Source: Epiperipatus broadwayi (taxonomy: Eukaryota; Onychophora; Udeonychophora; Euonychophora; Peripatidae). From it: DNA of 64,000 nucleotides. The notes beneath the pieces are model-generated. The model made no database searches and had not been told where the DNA came from. It saw only the letters and a program-made list of their open reading frames with translations. The stretch lies in contig JAQFVV010000064.1 in NCBI GenBank assembly GCA_028023455.1, positions 2,331,825 through 2,395,824 of the forward strand, given 5' to 3'. Each line of letters starts with the position of its first letter. Position 1 is the stretch's first letter. Shown here piece after piece: positions 60,931 through 64,000 of this stretch. A program made the position numbers and the translations under genes.

Positions 60931-63763
60931 CCCTCACCTCCAGGAAATATAATTATAATAAAATGGGACTAGCTCAGATAAATAGTTATGCTCGGCTAAA
61001 ATGCAGGCTAAAATGCATATAATCGATGTTAATGTTTATTGTTTAACTAGCTCTAACTAATAAGAAATAATAATATGGTTCGGTTTTATAAATTAAGTAA
61101 ATAACTTTTAGTTAAATCATGAGATGATGAAGTAAGATACAAGTGGTAATATGAATTACATTGAGCCAATATCCGACAGGATAACACCTCACTGGCATAA
61201 GAATACTATCCCCCCTTTTATTATCTCAAATAATAAATTTATAGCATTCTTACGACTTTAAGAATAATTAATTAATTAGGATAATACTGATAAATAAATC
61301 TTAATCTTTTTATTCAAAATAATCTAAAATAATCTCAGGTTCTTAAACTAATTTGAGTCAATCAAAATTATTGTAGTCAAGCATGATAAGGGATTTAATA
61401 TCACCTCAACTTCCCTTAATTAATAATAATAAATAAATAATAATAATCTTCAATGTATAATTTGATCTTATCTATTTTTCCCCCATTATAATTCTTATCA
61501 ACAATAATAACAATAAAGAAATAATATAGCATAGTCTTTTATTTTCATATGGCATCTTAAATAAAATATGTGGTAAAATATTATAATCTGAGAATATGTG
61601 GCAATGGATAATATTATAATTCTGTGTAATATATTATATGATTAATTTATGACTATAATGATAATAATGATAATGTAAATAAAATTTCTGAAATAAATCA
61701 TATTAAGAAAATACTATAATTCTTAAATAATAATCTTATCCATACTGTGCAAATATTATGTTTTGGTTCAAGATATCTGTAGTCATATGTTTGCGATGTG
61801 GAAAAAACTTGATTCAACACATAAATTTATAAAACAAGTTTAACAAATTTTATTACAATAGCTTAACAAACAATAAATTATTTACAATATTTACAGTCAA
61901 CAAATCTTGTCTCATTACAATTTCCATCATCTCAAAATAAAACAAAAATAAAAATCTAAGCATCTATGCCTCCATTCTGACTTAGAATGTGTTATACTTT
62001 AAAAATATTTAACAATACTATTAATAATAATCATCATGGATATACACAGAGTTTCACATGTATTAGATACAATTAAATAATACTGTAACATGTTTCCATC
62101 AAAATATAGATCAATTATGGAAACATAAAAACCACAAATTACAATACGAATACTTATTCTAAGATATGTCTATTAACTTATTCTTAATGGTTTAAAAATA
62201 ATTTATCATGATAGTGCTGATTCTATTAGACAAAGTATATTTATTCCAGTTCATTAATAAAATAAGTGGACTCAATTAATAATAGACTTATCATATATTC
62301 TACATCTTACTTGGTATTAATTTAGCATAAAACTATATGTATGTGTTGATGCATTTCCTTAATTATAAAATAATATTCATGAGATATAATTTGCTCATTC
62401 TATTCTCTATTGTTTCTTTAGATATACCATCCATTAAAGATATGCATTACATATAAGTTAGAAATATTTTAAAATTATTCAAAAATTTTGTGAACAATTT
62501 TATCATCATTTACATACTTTCTTAAAAATAGGTTATAAAAATATAGAAAATATTTTATGATCCTTTATCTTTATTTTAAATTTTATTCTCAATTCCAATT
62601 GTATTTATTCTTAACATCATTCAAAGTAAGAAAAACTATCTTATCTTTTTCCAAATAACAATCCTTCTACTCTAAAATTATTTATCATTCTCCCTCAAAG
62701 ATACAGTTCTGTACAATGTAATACTTAGAAATCATGATAGCGACTTAATGCGTAGGTTTGAAGAACAATCTGGAGTTTCAACTCAATAGTACACACATAA
62801 ATGGTCACATGGCAACAGTGCATAAAGAAAAGAGGCCTGACTTTCGGAACATCAATATTCAATATTAAGGGTAAAACACTGCCCATGGAAATATACAAAT
62901 TACAGGGCTTCGTTATCTGTACCTGCATAATTATTAAGACAATAAAGCTATTTCTATTCCCCATAAAGAAAACCTACAATAAAGCATCACTTTGGTTTCT
63001 TTTTTTTTAAATACTCCCAAGTCACTACCTTACAAAATTTCTTTATAGATTTATCAATCTACATCGCCAAAAAATTCTTAAAACATATTTCTAAAACAAT
63101 AAATAAAAATTCGCATATAAAATTAACGATCTAAATTATTCAATAAGAAAGGGTTACTTCACTTTAAAAACTTCTTGAACACAAATACAAATGGCAGGTA
63201 TTGATATAATAAACTCAATACTTCAAAATATTTTAAAAATAATAAAGTTTTTTTCATGAAAAAAATCATATAATTATATTCCATTACATTGTACTGTATC
63301 AAAATATAAATGTTTTATATGTGTTTAATGTGTTCACACATACTCATACGTTCATACAATAACATTATAAAAATACTTGGCAATCTAAAAGAAAGAAAAA
63401 TAAATACATCGTTAAAAAAATTAATATTTTACAATTATTATCCAAGTGATATTCTTTCTAGTTGATCCCTTTTTAGATGTCTTCTTAGTCCACAATTAAT
63501 AAATATTGCATAATATAACACTCCTTCAACACTAACGTACTTAAAATATTAAAACTTTAAAATTACTAAGTATCCTTTATGAAAAATATAATATTATAGT
63601 AGTAAATAATTAATATTTTATATATACCTTTCCTATCTCTAATTATAAATAAGAAAAATTAATATTAATGTTAGTTTAAAAATAAATAAAAAACATATCT
63701 ACTAAGCTTTAGACCATGATAAATATTCATTTCTTTTAAAAAAATGTTCTTTATTTCTTCAGG
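60931..63763. other. A/T-rich stretch, no supported gene
   Basis: It opens with TGTACCCTCACCTCCAGG after (TA)n, which looks like the end of another inserted repeat, but I could not find a partner end. A slightly more complex block at 62720-62990 has open frames on both strands without recognisable protein. Confidence 0.35.
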
Positions 63764-63860
63764 ATTTATTATCACACTTTTGCAGGCATTGAAACTCCCA
63801 AACATACGTTGCTATGATACTGTTCGATACTTGAAGACAACAATTTTCTCCCCAACATGA
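63764..63860 (+). CDS. Predicted terminal coding exon of the widely spread gene (exon D)
   Basis: Follows the strong acceptor TTCTTTATTTCTTCAG. The first base completes AG from exon C to Arg; the frame then reads IYYHTLQALKLPNIRCYDTV and RYLKTTIFSPT to a TGA at 63858-63860. The other two frames close earlier. An AATAAA lies 20 bases after the stop, as expected of a last exon. Together exons A-D give about 95 codons in one frame, spanning introns of ~26.8, 14.2 and 14.2 kb. The protein is not recognised. Confidence 0.5.
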
Positions 63861-63880
63861 CCCATGCTCAGTTGATTCCA

Positions 63881-63886
63881 AATAAA
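63881..63886 (+). terminator. Candidate polyadenylation signal
   Basis: AATAAA just after the stop codon of the predicted last exon. A-rich sequence follows, so chance is possible. Confidence 0.4.
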
Positions 63887-64000
63887 ATGATGAACGAAAA
63901 ATTAAAAAAAAAAAATTAAAAAGAAAAGAAGTCGACTTTGAAAAAATCTGGATCCATTTGTCAAAATAATCACTAATCTGTTCTTGAAAGTTTATAAAAT

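Noticed and set aside
62725-63010. Overlapping ORFs on both strands
   Set aside because: No splice context, no known motif, and open on both strands by chance in a slightly more balanced segment.

Overview
The window is AT-rich (roughly 27% G+C by eye) animal nuclear DNA. Evidence for this is a recognisable RBX1 retrocopy, GT/AG splice signals, tRNA-derived SINEs, RTE-like and other LINEs, Gypsy and Penelope relics, several LTR retrotransposons, inverted-repeat elements, and many (TA)n and trinucleotide microsatellites. I cannot name the species. A large-genome invertebrate with transposon-filled introns fits best. There are no bacterial, organellar, rRNA or CRISPR features.

Host genes. Four short plus-strand exons (8379-8449, 35299-35337, 49489-49569, 63764-63860) have good splice signals, matching intron phases and one reading frame that stays open until a stop followed by AATAAA. 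They read as the 3' part of one gene spread over 55 kb. Two more plus-strand exons (20102-20259, 20739-20871) also join in phase and end in a stop. They are either a second gene or alternative terminal exons of the first. I recognise neither protein. The only nameable host sequence is a broken RBX1 retrocopy (832-1167).

Layout. 1-8400: RBX1 retrocopy, Gypsy RT relic, a SINE, a repeat pair and a minus-strand RTE LINE. 10566-19181: an old LTR element (1.65 kb LTRs, minus-strand gag relic) holding a solo LTR. 19200-24466: a LINE scrap, the two exons, a palindromic element, and a 384-bp repeat array with hammerhead-ribozyme-like motifs. 24467-34482: a young 10 kb LTR element with 2.1 kb LTRs that are almost identical, a very long leader, one intact gag ORF and no pol. 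34483-41220: palindromic element, exon, 72-nt poly(A) and a degraded LINE. 41640-45960: gag relics on both sides of an LTR, with a 194-nt poly(C) run just after it. 46860-49569: RTE scrap, SINE, a near-perfect 106-bp-arm hairpin and an exon. 51131-54893: a better-preserved LINE. 55450-59169: LINE relics, a foldback element and a Penelope-like relic. 60001-64000: inverted repeats and the last exon.

How the parts relate. Most LTR and inverted-repeat units sit directly against (TA)n tracts, which suggests a shared preference for TA-rich targets. The gag sequences at 15930-17110, 31021-32115, 41640-42185 and 45349-45960 are related. The only Gypsy pol trace (2601-3117) lies elsewhere, so these elements would need enzymes supplied in trans.
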